DNA of 64,000 nt from Shinella kummerowiae (GCF_009827055.1 NZ_WUMK01000005.1:124001-188000), one strand, 5' to 3'; shown: positions 17,016 through 26,496, counted from the stretch's first letter. The notes: generated by a model from the letters alone, not told the origin. Numbers and translations: made by a program.

Positions 17016-19520
17016 ATGAATGCCCCCGTTCGTGCAACAGACTTATCCAGAACGATATTGCTACCCATCGAGGGCATGACGTGCGCGTCCTGCGTAGGGC
17101 GTGTCGAAAGAGCCCTGAAGGCCGTCCCGGGCGTTGATGCCGCATCGGTCAACCTGGCGACGGAGCGTGCGAGCATCACGACCCGATCGACGATTGCCCG
17201 TGCCAAGCTCGTCGAGGCCATCGAAAACGCCGGCTATTCCGTGCCGGAGACGTCGGCAGGTTCGGCCGGCTCAACGGAACTGTCGATTGACGGCATGACA
17301 TGCGCATCCTGCGTCGGCCGTGTCGAGCGCGCGCTGAAGGCGATACCAGGCGTAACAGACGCCGTCGTCAATTTGGCGACGGAGCGCGCGACTGTCCATG
17401 GGAGTGCAGCGGCAGCGACCCTGATCGCCGCGATCGAGGACGCTGGTTACGAGGCGAAGCTGATCGGCGCAGCCGCCTCCAACGGTGCGGAAGACCAGGC
17501 TGCCGAGCGGGCGGAGAAGAAGGACGCGGAGCGCCGCGAACTGGCGCGCGACTTCACCATTGCCGCGGTGCTCACCGCGCCTGTCTTCCTTCTGGAGATG
17601 GGATCTCACCTCATTCCGGGCGTGCATGGCCTCATCGAATCGACGATCGGCATGCAGTGGAGCTGGTACATCCAGTTCGCACTGACGACGCTCGTCCTGT
17701 TCATTCCGGGTATTCGTTTTTATGACAAGGGGCTCCCCGCGCTCTGGCGCCTTGCCCCTGATATGAACTCGCTCGTGGCGGTCGGTACGCTTGCGGCCTA
17801 CGGCTATTCGCTGGTCGCAACCTTCGCACCACGTTTCCTGCCGTCCGGAACGATCAACGTCTATTATGAGGCGGCGGCCGTCATCGTGGCGCTCATTCTG
17901 CTCGGCCGCCTGCTCGAGGCCCGCGCCAAGGGCCGGACATCCGAAGCGATCAGGCGCCTGGCTGGCCTTCAAGCCAAGACGGCGCGCGTGCGCAGGGATG
18001 GCAAGACGGTTGACCTGCCGATTGGCTCGGTCGTTTCCGGCGATATTGTCGAAGTCCGTCCGGGTGAACGCCTGCCCGTCGATGGCGAGGTGGTCGAAGG
18101 CGCGAGCTATGTCGACGAGTCGATGATTACAGGCGAGCCGGTCCCGGTCTCCAAGTCGCCGGGCAGCGCGGTCGTCGGTGGCACGGTCAACCAGAAGGGT
18201 GCGTTCGTGTTCCGCGCGACGGCGGTCGGCGGCAACACGGTGCTTTCGCAGATCATCCGCATGGTCGAAGAGGCCCAGGGCTCCAAGCTGCCCATCCAGG
18301 CGCTGGTCGACAAGGTCACCATGTGGTTCGTGCCGGCAGTCTTCGCCGTCGCAGCGCTGACCTTCGCGGCCTGGCTCACCTTCGGTCCGTCACCCGCGCT
18401 CACCTTCGCACTGGTCAATGCCGTCGCCGTCCTGATCATCGCCTGCCCGTGCGCCATGGGTCTGGCGACGCCGACCTCCATCATGGTCGGTACCGGTCGC
18501 GGCGCCGAGCTTGGCGTGCTCTTCCGGAAGGGCGAAGCGCTCCAGTTGCTGAAGGACGCCAAGGTTGTGGCGCTCGACAAGACGGGTACCCTGACCGAGG
18601 GCAAGCCGACCCTGACCGATCTGGAACTGGCTGCCGGCTTCAACCGATCGACCGTCCTCGGTCTTGTCGCTGCCGTCGAGGCCAAGTCGGAACACCCGAT
18701 TGCCAACGCGATCGTTGAGGCTGCCGCCGGTGAGGGCATCGCGCTGCCGGTCGTCTCGGACTTCGAATCGGTGACGGGTTTCGGCGTCAAGGCCATGGTC
18801 GAAGGCAAGCGCGTTGAAATCGGCGCCGATCGCTACATGACCGAACTCGGCCATGATGTGGCAACGTTTTCCGAGGTTGCCGCCCGACTGGGTGACGAGG
18901 GTAAGTCGCCGCTCTATGCCGCAATCGACGGAAAGCTCGCGGCGATCATCGCCGTCGCCGATCCGATCAAGGCTGCCACGCCTGCGGCAATCAAGGCTCT
19001 GCACGATCTCGGCCTCAAGGTCGCGATGATTACCGGTGACAATGCGCGTACGGCCAAGGCGATCGCGACTCGGCTGAGGATCGACAAGGTCGTGGCGGAA
19101 GTGCTGCCGGACGGCAAGGTCGATGCTGTGCGCGGTCTCAGGGCGAGGTACGGCAAGGTCGCCTTTGTCGGCGACGGCATCAATGATGCCCCGGCGCTGG
19201 CAGAGGCGGATGTCGGTCTTGCCATCGGCACAGGCACCGACATCGCAATCGAGGCGGCGGATGTCGTCCTGATGTCGGGCAGCCTGCAGGGCGTGCCGAA
19301 GGCGATCGCCCTGTCAAAGGCGACCATCGGCAACATCCGGCAGAACCTGTTCTGGGCGTTTGCCTACAACACGGCCCTGATCCCGGTCGCGACCGGCCTT
19401 CTCTATCCGGCCTATGGCATCTTGCTGTCGCCGGTCTTTGCCGCAGGCGCCATGGCCTTGTCGAGCGTGTTCGTGCTCGGCAATGCGCTGCGGTTGCGCA
19501 CGATCAAGCTGGCGAACTGA
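17016..19520 (+). CDS. copA: Cu(I)-exporting P1B-type ATPase CopA
   Basis: Inner-membrane copper pump of 834 residues. Two N-terminal HMA domains carry CxxC at 23-26 and 96-99 (both MTCASC). The membrane metal site is CPC at 477-479. The phosphorylation loop DKTGT begins at D521, SEHP lies in the nucleotide-binding domain, and GDGIND is at 719-724. AAAGGAGG precedes the ATG. It is expressed from a CueR-type promoter divergent to copZ and precedes cueR by 61 bases. All residues needed for Cu(I) transport are present. Confidence 0.96.
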   Translation: MNAPVRATDLSRTILLPIEGMTCASCVGRVERALKAVPGVDAASVNLATERASITTRSTIARAKLVEAIENAGYSVPETSAGSAGSTELSIDGMTCASCVGRVERALKAIPGVTDAVVNLATERATVHGSAAAATLIAAIEDAGYEAKLIGAAASNGAEDQAAERAEKKDAERRELARDFTIAAVLTAPVFLLEMGSHLIPGVHGLIESTIGMQWSWYIQFALTTLVLFIPGIRFYDKGLPALWRLAPDMNSLVAVGTLAAYGYSLVATFAPRFLPSGTINVYYEAAAVIVALILLGRLLEARAKGRTSEAIRRLAGLQAKTARVRRDGKTVDLPIGSVVSGDIVEVRPGERLPVDGEVVEGASYVDESMITGEPVPVSKSPGSAVVGGTVNQKGAFVFRATAVGGNTVLSQIIRMVEEAQGSKLPIQALVDKVTMWFVPAVFAVAALTFAAWLTFGPSPALTFALVNAVAVLIIACPCAMGLATPTSIMVGTGRGAELGVLFRKGEALQLLKDAKVVALDKTGTLTEGKPTLTDLELAAGFNRSTVLGLVAAVEAKSEHPIANAIVEAAAGEGIALPVVSDFESVTGFGVKAMVEGKRVEIGADRYMTELGHDVATFSEVAARLGDEGKSPLYAAIDGKLAAIIAVADPIKAATPAAIKALHDLGLKVAMITGDNARTAKAIATRLRIDKVVAEVLPDGKVDAVRGLRARYGKVAFVGDGINDAPALAEADVGLAIGTGTDIAIEAADVVLMSGSLQGVPKAIALSKATIGNIRQNLFWAFAYNTALIPVATGLLYPAYGILLSPVFAAGAMALSSVFVLGNALRLRTIKLAN

Positions 19521-19531
19521 CCATTCGCGCG

Positions 19532-19555
19532 GCCGACCCCGGCATCCGGGTCGGC
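19532..19555 (+). other. Intercistronic hairpin between copA and cueR
   Basis: GCCGACCC (19532-19539) pairs with GGGTCGGC (19548-19555) around an 8-base loop whose bases can pair further. It lies in the 61-base copA-cueR gap with a delayed TTTT run, and may partially uncouple cueR from copA expression. Confidence 0.45.
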
Positions 19556-19581
19556 TGAGCGCCATTTTCGGGAGAATACTG

Positions 19582-20031
19582 ATGAACATTGGACAGGCAG
19601 CAAAAGCATCGGGCGTTTCGGCCAAGATGATCCGGTACTACGAACAGAGCGGTCTCATCCCCGCCGCTGATCGGACGGCGTCCGGCTATCGAGATTACTC
19701 GGACACCGATGTCCATATGCTGCGCTTCATCCGCCGCGCGCGCGATCTCGGTTTTTCCGTTGCCGAGATCAGCGATCTCCTTGGCCTCTGGCGTGACGAG
19801 ACCCGGCAGAGCGCTGAGGTCAAGCGCCTGGCGCAGGGCCACATCGATGAACTGGAAAAGAAGATCAAGGATCTGCAGGACATGGCGCGCACGCTCACCG
19901 TGCTCGTGAACGCCTGCCACGGCGACCACCGCCCGCATTGCCCGATCCTGCAAAGCCTCGAAACCGACATTGAGAACGAGGACCTGGCTATCCAGCCGCG
20001 CTCCGGCGCCGTCGCGCGCCCGGTGCAATGA
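19582..20031 (+). CDS. cueR: Cu(I)-responsive MerR-family activator CueR/HmrR
   Basis: Cytosolic copper sensor of 149 residues. The MerR helix-turn-helix (MNIGQAAKASGVSAKMIRYYE) is followed by a long dimerisation helix and the metal loop CHGDHRPHC, with cysteines at 112 and 120, the same numbering and C-x7-C spacing as E. coli CueR. The ATG at 19582 follows GGGAGAA. It would bind the two TTGACC-19-bp promoters found upstream of copA and copZ. An extended C-terminal tail after the metal loop is typical of rhizobial HmrR proteins. Confidence 0.94.
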   Translation: MNIGQAAKASGVSAKMIRYYEQSGLIPAADRTASGYRDYSDTDVHMLRFIRRARDLGFSVAEISDLLGLWRDETRQSAEVKRLAQGHIDELEKKIKDLQDMARTLTVLVNACHGDHRPHCPILQSLETDIENEDLAIQPRSGAVARPVQ

Positions 20032-20049
20032 GGAAAACGTTGCACCGGG
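20019..20049. terminator. Inverted repeat at the end of cueR
   Basis: CCCGGTGCAA and TTGCACCGGG form a perfect 10-bp stem with an 11-base loop that spans the cueR stop codon, in the short space between two convergent genes. There is no U tract; a bidirectional transcription boundary is plausible. Confidence 0.5.
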
Positions 20050-20073
20050 AATGACGCGGCTGGGCGGAGGCGA

Positions 20074-20952
20074 TCACGTCAAGGGTGACGGCGCCTTCAG
20101 TGGGCCGAGAGCACGCAGGTGCTTTCTCATCTCCTCGGCAGCGTCCGCGTTCCTTCCGTCGAACAGAAGCTCCAGAATGCGGATATGTTCGATGCAGCGG
20201 GCGCGGGCGAGTTCGCGGTCGACGTTTTGCTGGTATTCGATAAGCCGGCGGAGCCGGTCGACACGGCGCAGGCTTTCGATGAAGAAGGCGTTGCGGCTGC
20301 ATTCGGCAATGGCCTCGTGCATTTCGCTGTTGATCTCGAACAGCCGGACGGCGGAGATTTCCAGGATCCCGCCGGCCACCAGCTGGCGCTGCTGCTCAAG
20401 GTGCCGTTCGAGGACTGGCCTGTCCAGTATGAAGCCCGGCTCCAGAAGTGCAGCGGGCTCGATGGCCTGGCGGAAGCTGTAGCTCTGCCGATAGGTCTCC
20501 ATCGACGTCAGGATCGGCAGGAACCGCCAGCCATGCCCCGGCAGTCGCTCGGCCCACCCTTCTTCCGACATGCGCCGGAGCAAAGCCTGCAGGCGAGGGC
20601 GCGTGACGCCGTAGCGGCGCAGCAGTTCATTTTCGCTGATCCTGTCGGGGATCGCTCCGGCGAGACGATCGCGGGCGATTGCCAAATACGTCTCCTCGCT
20701 GCCGTCGGAGCCAGCCTCGCTCGCGGCAAAAGCTTCGGCCGCCGCCGGGTCCGCGACCGCGAAGCCGCCCCGCTCTGACGGCGACAATACGCCGGCCCGC
20801 TGCAACTCCCGGAGCGCCGTACGGATCGGTGAACGCGAGACGAGGAAGCGTTCGGCAAGGCTGCGCTCGGTCAGGGCGTCGCCAGGCGCCAGCCGCTCGG
20901 AATGCACGAACCGCGCAATCTGCTGGGCGAGGGTGCTGGCGATCTGGGTCAT
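20074..20952 (-). CDS. GntR-family regulator with two winged helices plus FCD-like domain
   Basis: A 292-residue regulator. The first GntR winged helix is at about 1-70 (ERSLAERFLVSRSPIRTALRELQRAG). A second complete one follows at about 90-145 (ENELLRRYGVTRPRLQALLRRMSEEGWAERLPGHGWRF), then a helical FCD-type ligand domain. Ordinary FadR/FCD GntR proteins have one winged helix and are about 220-240 residues. Two more genes in the window (22252, 54390) share this layout. The ATG at 20952 follows GGAGC. It is divergent from the dehydrogenase gene at 21117 and probably regulates it. Confidence 0.85.
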   Translation of the reverse strand: MTQIASTLAQQIARFVHSERLAPGDALTERSLAERFLVSRSPIRTALRELQRAGVLSPSERGGFAVADPAAAEAFAASEAGSDGSEETYLAIARDRLAGAIPDRISENELLRRYGVTRPRLQALLRRMSEEGWAERLPGHGWRFLPILTSMETYRQSYSFRQAIEPAALLEPGFILDRPVLERHLEQQRQLVAGGILEISAVRLFEINSEMHEAIAECSRNAFFIESLRRVDRLRRLIEYQQNVDRELARARCIEHIRILELLFDGRNADAAEEMRKHLRALGPLKAPSPLT

Positions 20953-21052
20953 GTCTGCTCCTTCATGGCTGCGGTCTTCTCGCATTTTTTACAGGGTTCG
21001 CCAAGCTTTGGTTTTTTGTGCTTGCATAGTGCCAAGATTCGGATTAGTGGGA

Positions 21053-21068
21053 TTTTGTAATTTCAAAA
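21053..21068. promoter_or_regulatory. Candidate GntR operator TTTTG-N6-CAAAA
   Basis: A 5-6-5 dyad in the 164-base region between the divergent GntR gene (start 20952) and the dehydrogenase gene (start 21117). AT-rich symmetry in an otherwise GC-rich window makes it a plausible site; no binding is shown. Confidence 0.4.
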
Positions 21069-21116
21069 CACCACGAGCTCCGCGTTTGGCGCCGGCTCGA
21101 TCGAGGAGGGTGACGC

Positions 21117-22196
21117 GTGCGCATATTGGCCCTGCCAGGCGACGGGATCGGCCCTGAAATCACTGCGGCGACCATTGAGGTTCTCGAGGCCGCAGATCGG
21201 CGCTACGGTCTTGGCTTGCAGATCGAGGCAGCGGATATCGGCCTGAAGGCTCTGGCGGAGCGAGGCACGACCCTGCCGGATCCGGTCATGCAGCGCATCC
21301 CCCAGGTGGGCGGTGTCATCCTCGGCCCGGTTTCGCACTATGAATATCCGTCGGTCGACAAGGGCGGCATCAATCCTTCCGGCGAACTGCGGACCAAGTT
21401 CAACCTCTATGCCAATGTCCGCCCCTGCCGCTCGCGCCAGGAGCTGTCGATCCTCAAAAAGCCGATGGATCTGGTGATCGTGCGGGAAAACACTGAAGGG
21501 TTCTATTCCGACCGGAACATGTTTGCCGGTAACGGCGAGTTCATGCCGGATCCGGACCTTGCTTTGTCCGTGCGCAAGATTTCGGCGGCGGCCTGCCGAC
21601 GAGTGGCCGAGGCGGCGTTCCGGTTGGCGACGACGCGGCGGCGCAAGGTGACGGCGGTGCACAAGGCCAATGTGCTGAAGCTGTCCGACGGGCTGTTCCT
21701 GCGCGAAGTGCGCAAAGTCGCAGCAGCCTTCCCGGATGTGGTTCTGGAGGAACTGATTGTCGATGCCGCGGCAGCGCTTCTGATCCGGCAGCCCGACCGG
21801 TTCGATGTTCTCGTCACGACCAACATGTTCGGCGATATCCTGTCGGACGAGGCGTCAGAACTGTCCGGCAGCCTCGGCCTCGGCGGTTCACTCAACCAGG
21901 GCGACGACATCTGCGTGGCGCAGGCCCAGCACGGTTCCGCACCGGATATCGCCGGCCAGGACAAAGCGAACCCGACGTCACTGATCCTCTCGGCGGCGAT
22001 GCTGCTGGACTGGTTGGCCGAGCGTCATGCCGCACCGCAGTTCGCCACCGCCGCCCGGGGGATCGAAGCTGCGGTGGAAGCGGCGCTTGCCGACCCGGCC
22101 GGCCGTACCGCCGACCTCGCCGGACCGCTCGGAACAGCAGCGTTTGCAACACGCATCGCAGGCGCGGTCGCGCTTGGGGAGTGGAACGCGCAATAA
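21117..22196 (+). CDS. Isocitrate/isopropylmalate-family (beta-decarboxylating) dehydrogenase
   Basis: NAD(P)-dependent dehydrogenase of 359 residues starting at GTG, with AGGAGGG upstream. It begins MRILALPGDGIGPEITAA, the family N terminus, and has the substrate arginine segment LRTKFNLYANVRPCRS, VRENTEGFYSDRN, the catalytic Lys in HKANVLKLSDGLF and the metal aspartates in TTNMFGDILSDEAS. The VRENTEG motif is closer to isocitrate/tartrate/homoisocitrate-type members than to LeuB. The substrate is probably a (2R,3S)-malate-like hydroxyacid. It is divergent from one double-winged GntR and 55 bases upstream of another, so it is tied to the orphan locus. Confidence 0.8.
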   Translation: MRILALPGDGIGPEITAATIEVLEAADRRYGLGLQIEAADIGLKALAERGTTLPDPVMQRIPQVGGVILGPVSHYEYPSVDKGGINPSGELRTKFNLYANVRPCRSRQELSILKKPMDLVIVRENTEGFYSDRNMFAGNGEFMPDPDLALSVRKISAAACRRVAEAAFRLATTRRRKVTAVHKANVLKLSDGLFLREVRKVAAAFPDVVLEELIVDAAAALLIRQPDRFDVLVTTNMFGDILSDEASELSGSLGLGGSLNQGDDICVAQAQHGSAPDIAGQDKANPTSLILSAAMLLDWLAERHAAPQFATAARGIEAAVEAALADPAGRTADLAGPLGTAAFATRIAGAVALGEWNAQ

Positions 22197-22210
22197 TTGC
22201 TTGATCCCGG

Positions 22211-22225
22211 ATTGTCGTATATACG
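22211..22225 (+). promoter_or_regulatory. Candidate operator ATTGTCGTATATACG before second GntR gene
   Basis: CGTATATACG (22216-22225) is a perfect 10-bp palindrome in the 55-base gap before the GntR start at 22252. Its left half ATTGTCGTA recurs exactly at 24935-24943 upstream of tctC. Shared use by the GntR product is inferred. Confidence 0.45.
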
Positions 22226-22251
22226 CGCTTAATACCATTCCGGGGTTGAAA

Positions 22252-23172
22252 ATGAACGAACTTCATCGCTCGCTGGCGGACAAGATTGTCCGCCACATCA
22301 GGACATCGGCCATGGAACAGGGACAGCATCTGACCGAAGCCAGCCTCCAGACGCTGTTCGGCACCTCGCGTCCACCGATCCGTTCGGCGCTTGGGATGCT
22401 GGCCGACCAGGGCATCCTGGAGCGGGTGCCCAACAAGGGGTTCTATCTGCGCGATCCCAGCCGTATCGCAGCCGATCCGCTGCCGACCGCCGATGACACG
22501 TCGGATGAGGCGACTTATCTGAGGATCGCCGACGATCGCCTGTCGCGCCGCCTGCCCGACAGGGTCAGCGAGACGGATCTGATGCGGCGCTACGGCGTGT
22601 CGCGGCTGGGCCTGCGTCGCATCCTCACCCGCATTTCCGGTGAGGGCTGGATCGAGCGCAACGAGGGCCGGGGCTGGACATTCGCGGTGCTGATCGATTC
22701 CGTCGAGGCCTATCGCGAATGCTACGATCTGCGCCAGGTGATCGAGGTGCACGGCATACGTTCGCCCGAATTCCGGTCTGATCCGGCCGTGCTCGCGGAC
22801 CTGCGCCGGCGTCAGGAGATCATCGCCGACGGGGGGTGGGAGCGCCTGAGCCAGATGGAACTGTTCGAGGCGAACTCGGCCTTTCATGAGGGGCTGGCGA
22901 CCTTGTCCGGCAACCGGTTTCTGCTGACCACCGTGCAGAAACTCAACCAGCTCCGGCGGCTGATCGAATACCGGCAGACGCTGAACGCCGAACAGGTGCG
23001 CGGCCAGAATGCCGAGCACCTCGCCATCCTGGATGCGCTGGATGCCAGCGATTTCGACAGGGCGGCGGGGCTGATGCATGACCATCTCGGCAAGGCCAAG
23101 CTGCGCAAGGCCCGCGCCGAAATGTTTTCCGGTGGCTCCACTGGCGAGCCGAACCAAGGAGGTGACACATGA
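22252..23172 (+). CDS. GntR-family regulator with two winged helices plus FCD-like domain (second)
   Basis: A 306-residue paralogue of the 20074 regulator. First winged helix at about 1-65 (LTEASLQTLFGTSRPPIRSAL), second at about 95-150 (ETDLMRRYGVSRLGLRRILTRISGEGWIERNEGRGWTF), then the helical ligand domain. The ATG at 22252 is used; the longer frame runs back into the dehydrogenase gene. Its stop overlaps the AtuA-family ATG by 4 bases (ATGA), so regulator and enzyme are translationally coupled, which points to local control of the orphan pathway. Confidence 0.87.
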   Translation: MNELHRSLADKIVRHIRTSAMEQGQHLTEASLQTLFGTSRPPIRSALGMLADQGILERVPNKGFYLRDPSRIAADPLPTADDTSDEATYLRIADDRLSRRLPDRVSETDLMRRYGVSRLGLRRILTRISGEGWIERNEGRGWTFAVLIDSVEAYRECYDLRQVIEVHGIRSPEFRSDPAVLADLRRRQEIIADGGWERLSQMELFEANSAFHEGLATLSGNRFLLTTVQKLNQLRRLIEYRQTLNAEQVRGQNAEHLAILDALDASDFDRAAGLMHDHLGKAKLRKARAEMFSGGSTGEPNQGGDT

Positions 23173-24527
23173 CACGCGTTCTCGTACCCGCAGGTGCGCT
23201 GGGACTGGGCTATGACCGCGAGGCGCTGGAGCGCGGCGTGGCCAACCATCCCGACATCATCGCCATCGACGGCGGATCGACGGATAGCGGGCCGTCCTAT
23301 CTCGGGCGGGGCGTCTCGAAATATTCGCGCGCCTCGACCAAGGTCGAATGGCGCGAGCTGATGCAGGCGCGTGCAAAGGCCGGGGTGCCTCTGGTCATCG
23401 GCACGGCCGGCACCTGCGGCGCCGATGCCGCGGTGGACTGGCTGTTCGACATCACCCGCGAGATCGCCCTCGAAGAGGGCATGAAGGTCAAGGTCGCGAC
23501 GTTGAAATCCGGGCAGCCGAAAGAGCGGGTTAAGGCAGCGCTTGGAGGCGGCCGACTGCACGCCTTGCCGGCGGCGCCGGATATCTGTGAGGCCGTCGTC
23601 GACGATTGCACCAACATCGTCGCGCTTGCCGGCGTCGAACAGGTGGCGGCCGCCATCGCCACCGGGGCGGATATCGTGATTGCCGGGCGTACCACCGATA
23701 CGGCGATCATCGCGGCCCTTCCCGTCGTGCGCGGCGATCACGCCGGAGCCGCCTGGCATGGCGCCAAGGTCGGCGAGTGCGGGGCGCTTGCCACCACGCA
23801 GCCGAATTCCGGCGTGATCCAGATCGACTTCGATGCCACGGGCTTTACCATCGAGCCGATGGCTGCGGATGCCGCCGCCACGCCCTATACCGTTTCGGCG
23901 CACATGCTGTACGAAAACTCTGACCCCTTCATCCTGCACGAACCGGGCGGCCATCTCGACGTGACGCGGTCCGATTACGAAGCGCTCGATGGTCGCCGGG
24001 TGCGCGTCGAGGGCTCGAAGTGGGTACCGGGGCGCTATACGGTGAAGCTCGAGGGCGCGCGCATCGTCGGCTACCAGACGGTTGGTCTCGCCGTCGTGCG
24101 CGAGCGCCGTTATGTCCAGCACGTCCGCGAATGGGCGGCGGATATCGAGGCGAAGGTGCGCGACAAGATCATCGCCCGCATGGGCCTTGCCGCCGATGCC
24201 TTCAATGTCGAGATCCGGCTGATCGGCATGGACGCCACGCTCGGCGCGCTGGAAAACCGGCACGACGTTCCGGTCGAGGTGGGGATTCTCGGTATCCTCA
24301 CCTGCCCGACCGCCGAACAGGCGGCCGAGGCCGGGAAAATCCTCAACCCCTATCTCCTGCACCATCCGCTGACCGAGGACGAGCCGATGCCGACCTTCGC
24401 CTTTCCCTTCTCACCCGCCGAAATGCAGCGCGGCGCGCTTTACGAGTTCTGCCTCAACCATGTGATGGAACTGGACGATCCGCTGTCGGCCTTCGTGCTC
24501 GAAACCCATGAGGTGGGACATGCCTGA
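23169..24527 (+). CDS. AtuA/DUF1446-family protein, large partner of DUF4387
   Basis: A 452-residue cytoplasmic protein of the AtuA (DUF1446) family, recognisable by IIAIDGGSTDSGPSYLGRG near residue 30, IGTAGTCGADAA near 78, and AGRTTDTAIIAALP near 175. AtuA was named from acyclic terpene utilisation, but no acyl-CoA or terpene genes are nearby, so that role is not supported. The ATG overlaps the GntR stop by 4 bases, and its own stop overlaps the DUF4387 start by 8. The tight coupling suggests a two-subunit enzyme acting on the hydroxyacid imported by TctCBA. Reaction unknown. Confidence 0.8.
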   Translation: MTRVLVPAGALGLGYDREALERGVANHPDIIAIDGGSTDSGPSYLGRGVSKYSRASTKVEWRELMQARAKAGVPLVIGTAGTCGADAAVDWLFDITREIALEEGMKVKVATLKSGQPKERVKAALGGGRLHALPAAPDICEAVVDDCTNIVALAGVEQVAAAIATGADIVIAGRTTDTAIIAALPVVRGDHAGAAWHGAKVGECGALATTQPNSGVIQIDFDATGFTIEPMAADAAATPYTVSAHMLYENSDPFILHEPGGHLDVTRSDYEALDGRRVRVEGSKWVPGRYTVKLEGARIVGYQTVGLAVVRERRYVQHVREWAADIEAKVRDKIIARMGLAADAFNVEIRLIGMDATLGALENRHDVPVEVGILGILTCPTAEQAAEAGKILNPYLLHHPLTEDEPMPTFAFPFSPAEMQRGALYEFCLNHVMELDDPLSAFVLETHEVGHA

Positions 24528-24822
24528 ACTGGGAAGCCTCGTCAGCAAGGTGCGCTCCAAGAATGCCGGGCCGTTCTGGTTGACAATCGATGTCTTCTGC
24601 GACGATCCGACGACCTACACGCGGGTGCGCGAGGGGCTGAAGGACGCCACAGTGGCGCGGCTGTTCGGCGTCGAACAGCAATTGCTCAAGCGCTTCGACA
24701 TTCCCGCGCTGAACGTGGTGAAGTTCTCGGTGCCGCGTCCTGTCGTGCAGGGCACGCGGGCCGACCGGGATATGCATGGAGCCGGTTGGGCCTGTCTCCT
24801 GGAGGAATTGCAGATCGATTGA
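24520..24822 (+). CDS. DUF4387-family small partner protein
   Basis: A 100-residue protein starting at the ATG at 24520, inside the end of the AtuA-family gene. It matches the DUF4387 pattern (LVSKVRSKNAGPFWLTIDVF near the N terminus; ALNVVKFSVPRPVVQGTRAD toward the C terminus). DUF4387 is found beside or fused to AtuA/DUF1446 proteins, so the two are probably subunits of one enzyme. No catalytic role can be assigned from sequence. A strong terminator follows 30 bases later, closing this transcript. Confidence 0.8.
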   Translation: MPELGSLVSKVRSKNAGPFWLTIDVFCDDPTTYTRVREGLKDATVARLFGVEQQLLKRFDIPALNVVKFSVPRPVVQGTRADRDMHGAGWACLLEELQID

Positions 24823-24851
24823 TCGTCTTGCCGCAAACCCTGGTTTTGCAC

Positions 24852-24884
24852 CGCCCTCTGCCCCCGGCAGGGGGCGTTTGTTTG
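24852..24884 (+). terminator. Rho-independent terminator after DUF4387 gene
   Basis: An 11-bp stem (CGCCCTCTGCC with GGCAGGGGGCG, one G-T wobble) and CCC loop is followed by TTTGTTTG. This separates the GntR-AtuA-DUF4387 unit from the tctC transcript. Confidence 0.85.
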
Positions 24885-24935
24885 TGGGGATCTCTTCGCC
24901 CTGCCGGCAACAAGGATGTTGCGCAAAGGATTATA

Positions 24936-24961
24936 TTGTCGTAAGTATCGTATTAAGACAA
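24936..24961 (+). promoter_or_regulatory. Candidate operator upstream of tctC (TTGTC-N-TAA ... TTA-N-GACAA)
   Basis: A 26-base interrupted palindrome: TTGTC, TAA, 8 central bases, TTA, GACAA. It is 77 bases before the tctC ATG and contains ATTGTCGTA (24935-24943), also found before the second GntR gene. It is a plausible GntR-controlled site for the transporter-enzyme operon. Confidence 0.5.
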
Positions 24962-25037
24962 CGGCAAGGAGGCCGGTGTCTGTGCCGCCGGACCGGCTGC
25001 ACCAGGGCTTTCGGCCCGGACTTTTTGGGAGGAAATT

Positions 25038-25991
25038 ATGATAAAAGCAGTTTTTGCCGCAGCATTGGCGTTTTCGCTTTCCGCCGCAGCGCCGGCTCTT
25101 GCCGATCCGGCCGTGGTCATGGCGCCGGGTGGAGCCGGCGGTGGTTATGACGCCATGGCGCGCCTGCCGTTCGAAGCCATGTCGAAGGAAGGCATCTTCA
25201 CCGATGGTGCGACCTATACGAACAAGGGCGGCGCCGGCGGTACGATCGGCCTTGCGGAATTCGTCGGCGCCAACCGCGGCAATGACAATGCGGTCATGTC
25301 GATGGGCGTCATCATGGTGGGGGGCATCCTGCTCAATTCCTCGCCGGTCACGCTGGACGACGTGACGCCGCTGGTACGCCTCACCAACGATACGGGCGTG
25401 GTCGCCGTGGCGACGGATTCGCCGATCAAGACCGTGGACGATCTCGTCAAGGCGATGAAGGCTGACCTCGGCGCGGTGTCGATCGGCGGCGGCTCGGCCG
25501 GCGGCGTGGACCATATCGTCATGGCGCTGATCGCCAAGGAGAGCGGTCTGGAACCGGCCAAGCTGAACTACATTCCCTACGACAGCGGCGCGGAAGCCGT
25601 TACCGCCCTGGGCGGCGGTGCCGTGACGGTTGCCGTTTCGGGCGTCTCGGAATTCAAGCCGATGGCCGATGCCGGCCGCATCCGCATCATCGCGGTCACC
25701 TCCGAGGGCCGCGTCGATGGCATCGACGCGCCGAGCCTGAAGGAAGCCGGCCTCAACGTTGTCGTCGGCAACTGGCGCGGTATCGTCGGTGCGCCGGACA
25801 TGTCGGCAGACGGCCGGAAGATGTGGCTGGACCGTTTCGCCAAGATGCATGAAAGCGCTGCCTGGAAGGATATTCTCGCCAAGCAGGGCTGGGAAGACGC
25901 CTATCTTGCAGGGGATGAATTCGTCGCCTTCCTGAACGACGAAAAGACCCGCATCGGCGCCATTCTGAAGGAAGCCGGCCTCGTCAAGTAA
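25038..25991 (+). CDS. tctC: Tripartite tricarboxylate transporter binding protein TctC
   Basis: Periplasmic substrate-binding protein of 317 residues. Signal peptide at 1-22 (MIKAVFAAALAFSLSAAAPA, cleavage after ALA). The TctC (Bug) fold is indicated by VVMAPGGAGGGYDAMARLPF, NKGGAGGTIGLAEF and IPYDSGAEAVTALGGGAV. Bug proteins bind carboxylates such as citrate, tartrate or malonate. GGGAGG precedes the ATG. First gene of a nine-gene unit running to 33110 with short gaps; the substrate is presumably the starting acid of the orphan pathway. Confidence 0.9.
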   Translation: MIKAVFAAALAFSLSAAAPALADPAVVMAPGGAGGGYDAMARLPFEAMSKEGIFTDGATYTNKGGAGGTIGLAEFVGANRGNDNAVMSMGVIMVGGILLNSSPVTLDDVTPLVRLTNDTGVVAVATDSPIKTVDDLVKAMKADLGAVSIGGGSAGGVDHIVMALIAKESGLEPAKLNYIPYDSGAEAVTALGGGAVTVAVSGVSEFKPMADAGRIRIIAVTSEGRVDGIDAPSLKEAGLNVVVGNWRGIVGAPDMSADGRKMWLDRFAKMHESAAWKDILAKQGWEDAYLAGDEFVAFLNDEKTRIGAILKEAGLVK

Positions 25992-26021
25992 GCCGCCGCG
26001 CGTCTCGAAAGGATGACTGAC

Positions 26022-26495
26022 ATGACGGAACGCCCCTATTGGATTGCGGCGGGAACGGTCGGCTGGGGTGCCATCGTTCTCTGGAAAGCCGCGGAATTGC
26101 CCCAGTTCGACCAGTACGCCCATGTCGGCCCGGGGTTCATGCCCTCGGCCGTCGGACTCGGGCTGGTCCTGCTGGGCCTGATGCTGGCGCTGCAGATCCG
26201 CCGGGGCGTTTCGTTCGAGGAGCAGAGCGCCGAGGACGTGAGCGAGGACCATCACGTCTCCTACACGGCGCTTGGCCTCGTTGCCTTGGCCTGCGCGTTG
26301 CCGATGCTGACGATGAAGCCGCTTGGCTTCGTCATCACCTGCGCCGGCTGTTTCGTGCTGATTGCGGCGGCCTTCAAGTCGCGCCGCTGGTACCTGGATA
26401 TCGTTATCGGCCTCGGCTTTGCGCTGCTGTGCTGGTGGCTCTTCCGCAAGCTGGGCGTCCAGCTCGGCGGTCTTCTTCCGATGATGGGGGTGTAG
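26022..26495 (+). CDS. tctB: Tripartite tricarboxylate transporter small membrane subunit TctB
   Basis: Membrane protein of 157 residues with four hydrophobic segments, the usual TctB size and topology. The ATG at 26022 is preferred because AAGGA lies about 8 bases upstream; the ATG at 26013 overlaps that same site. [19 protein letters not shown] at residues 37-56 is typical of TctB. One base separates its stop from the tctA start, so the two are co-translated. Confidence 0.85.
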   Translation: MTERPYWIAAGTVGWGAIVLWKAAELPQFDQYAHVGPGFMPSAVGLGLVLLGLMLALQIRRGVSFEEQSAEDVSEDHHVSYTALGLVALACALPMLTMKPLGFVITCAGCFVLIAAAFKSRRWYLDIVIGLGFALLCWWLFRKLGVQLGGLLPMMGV

Positions 26496-26496
26496 A

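Noticed and set aside
23169..24527. Assignment of the AtuA-family gene to terpene degradation
   Set aside because: No citronellyl/geranyl-CoA carboxylase, acyl-CoA dehydrogenase or other terpene genes are nearby; the context is carboxylate uptake.
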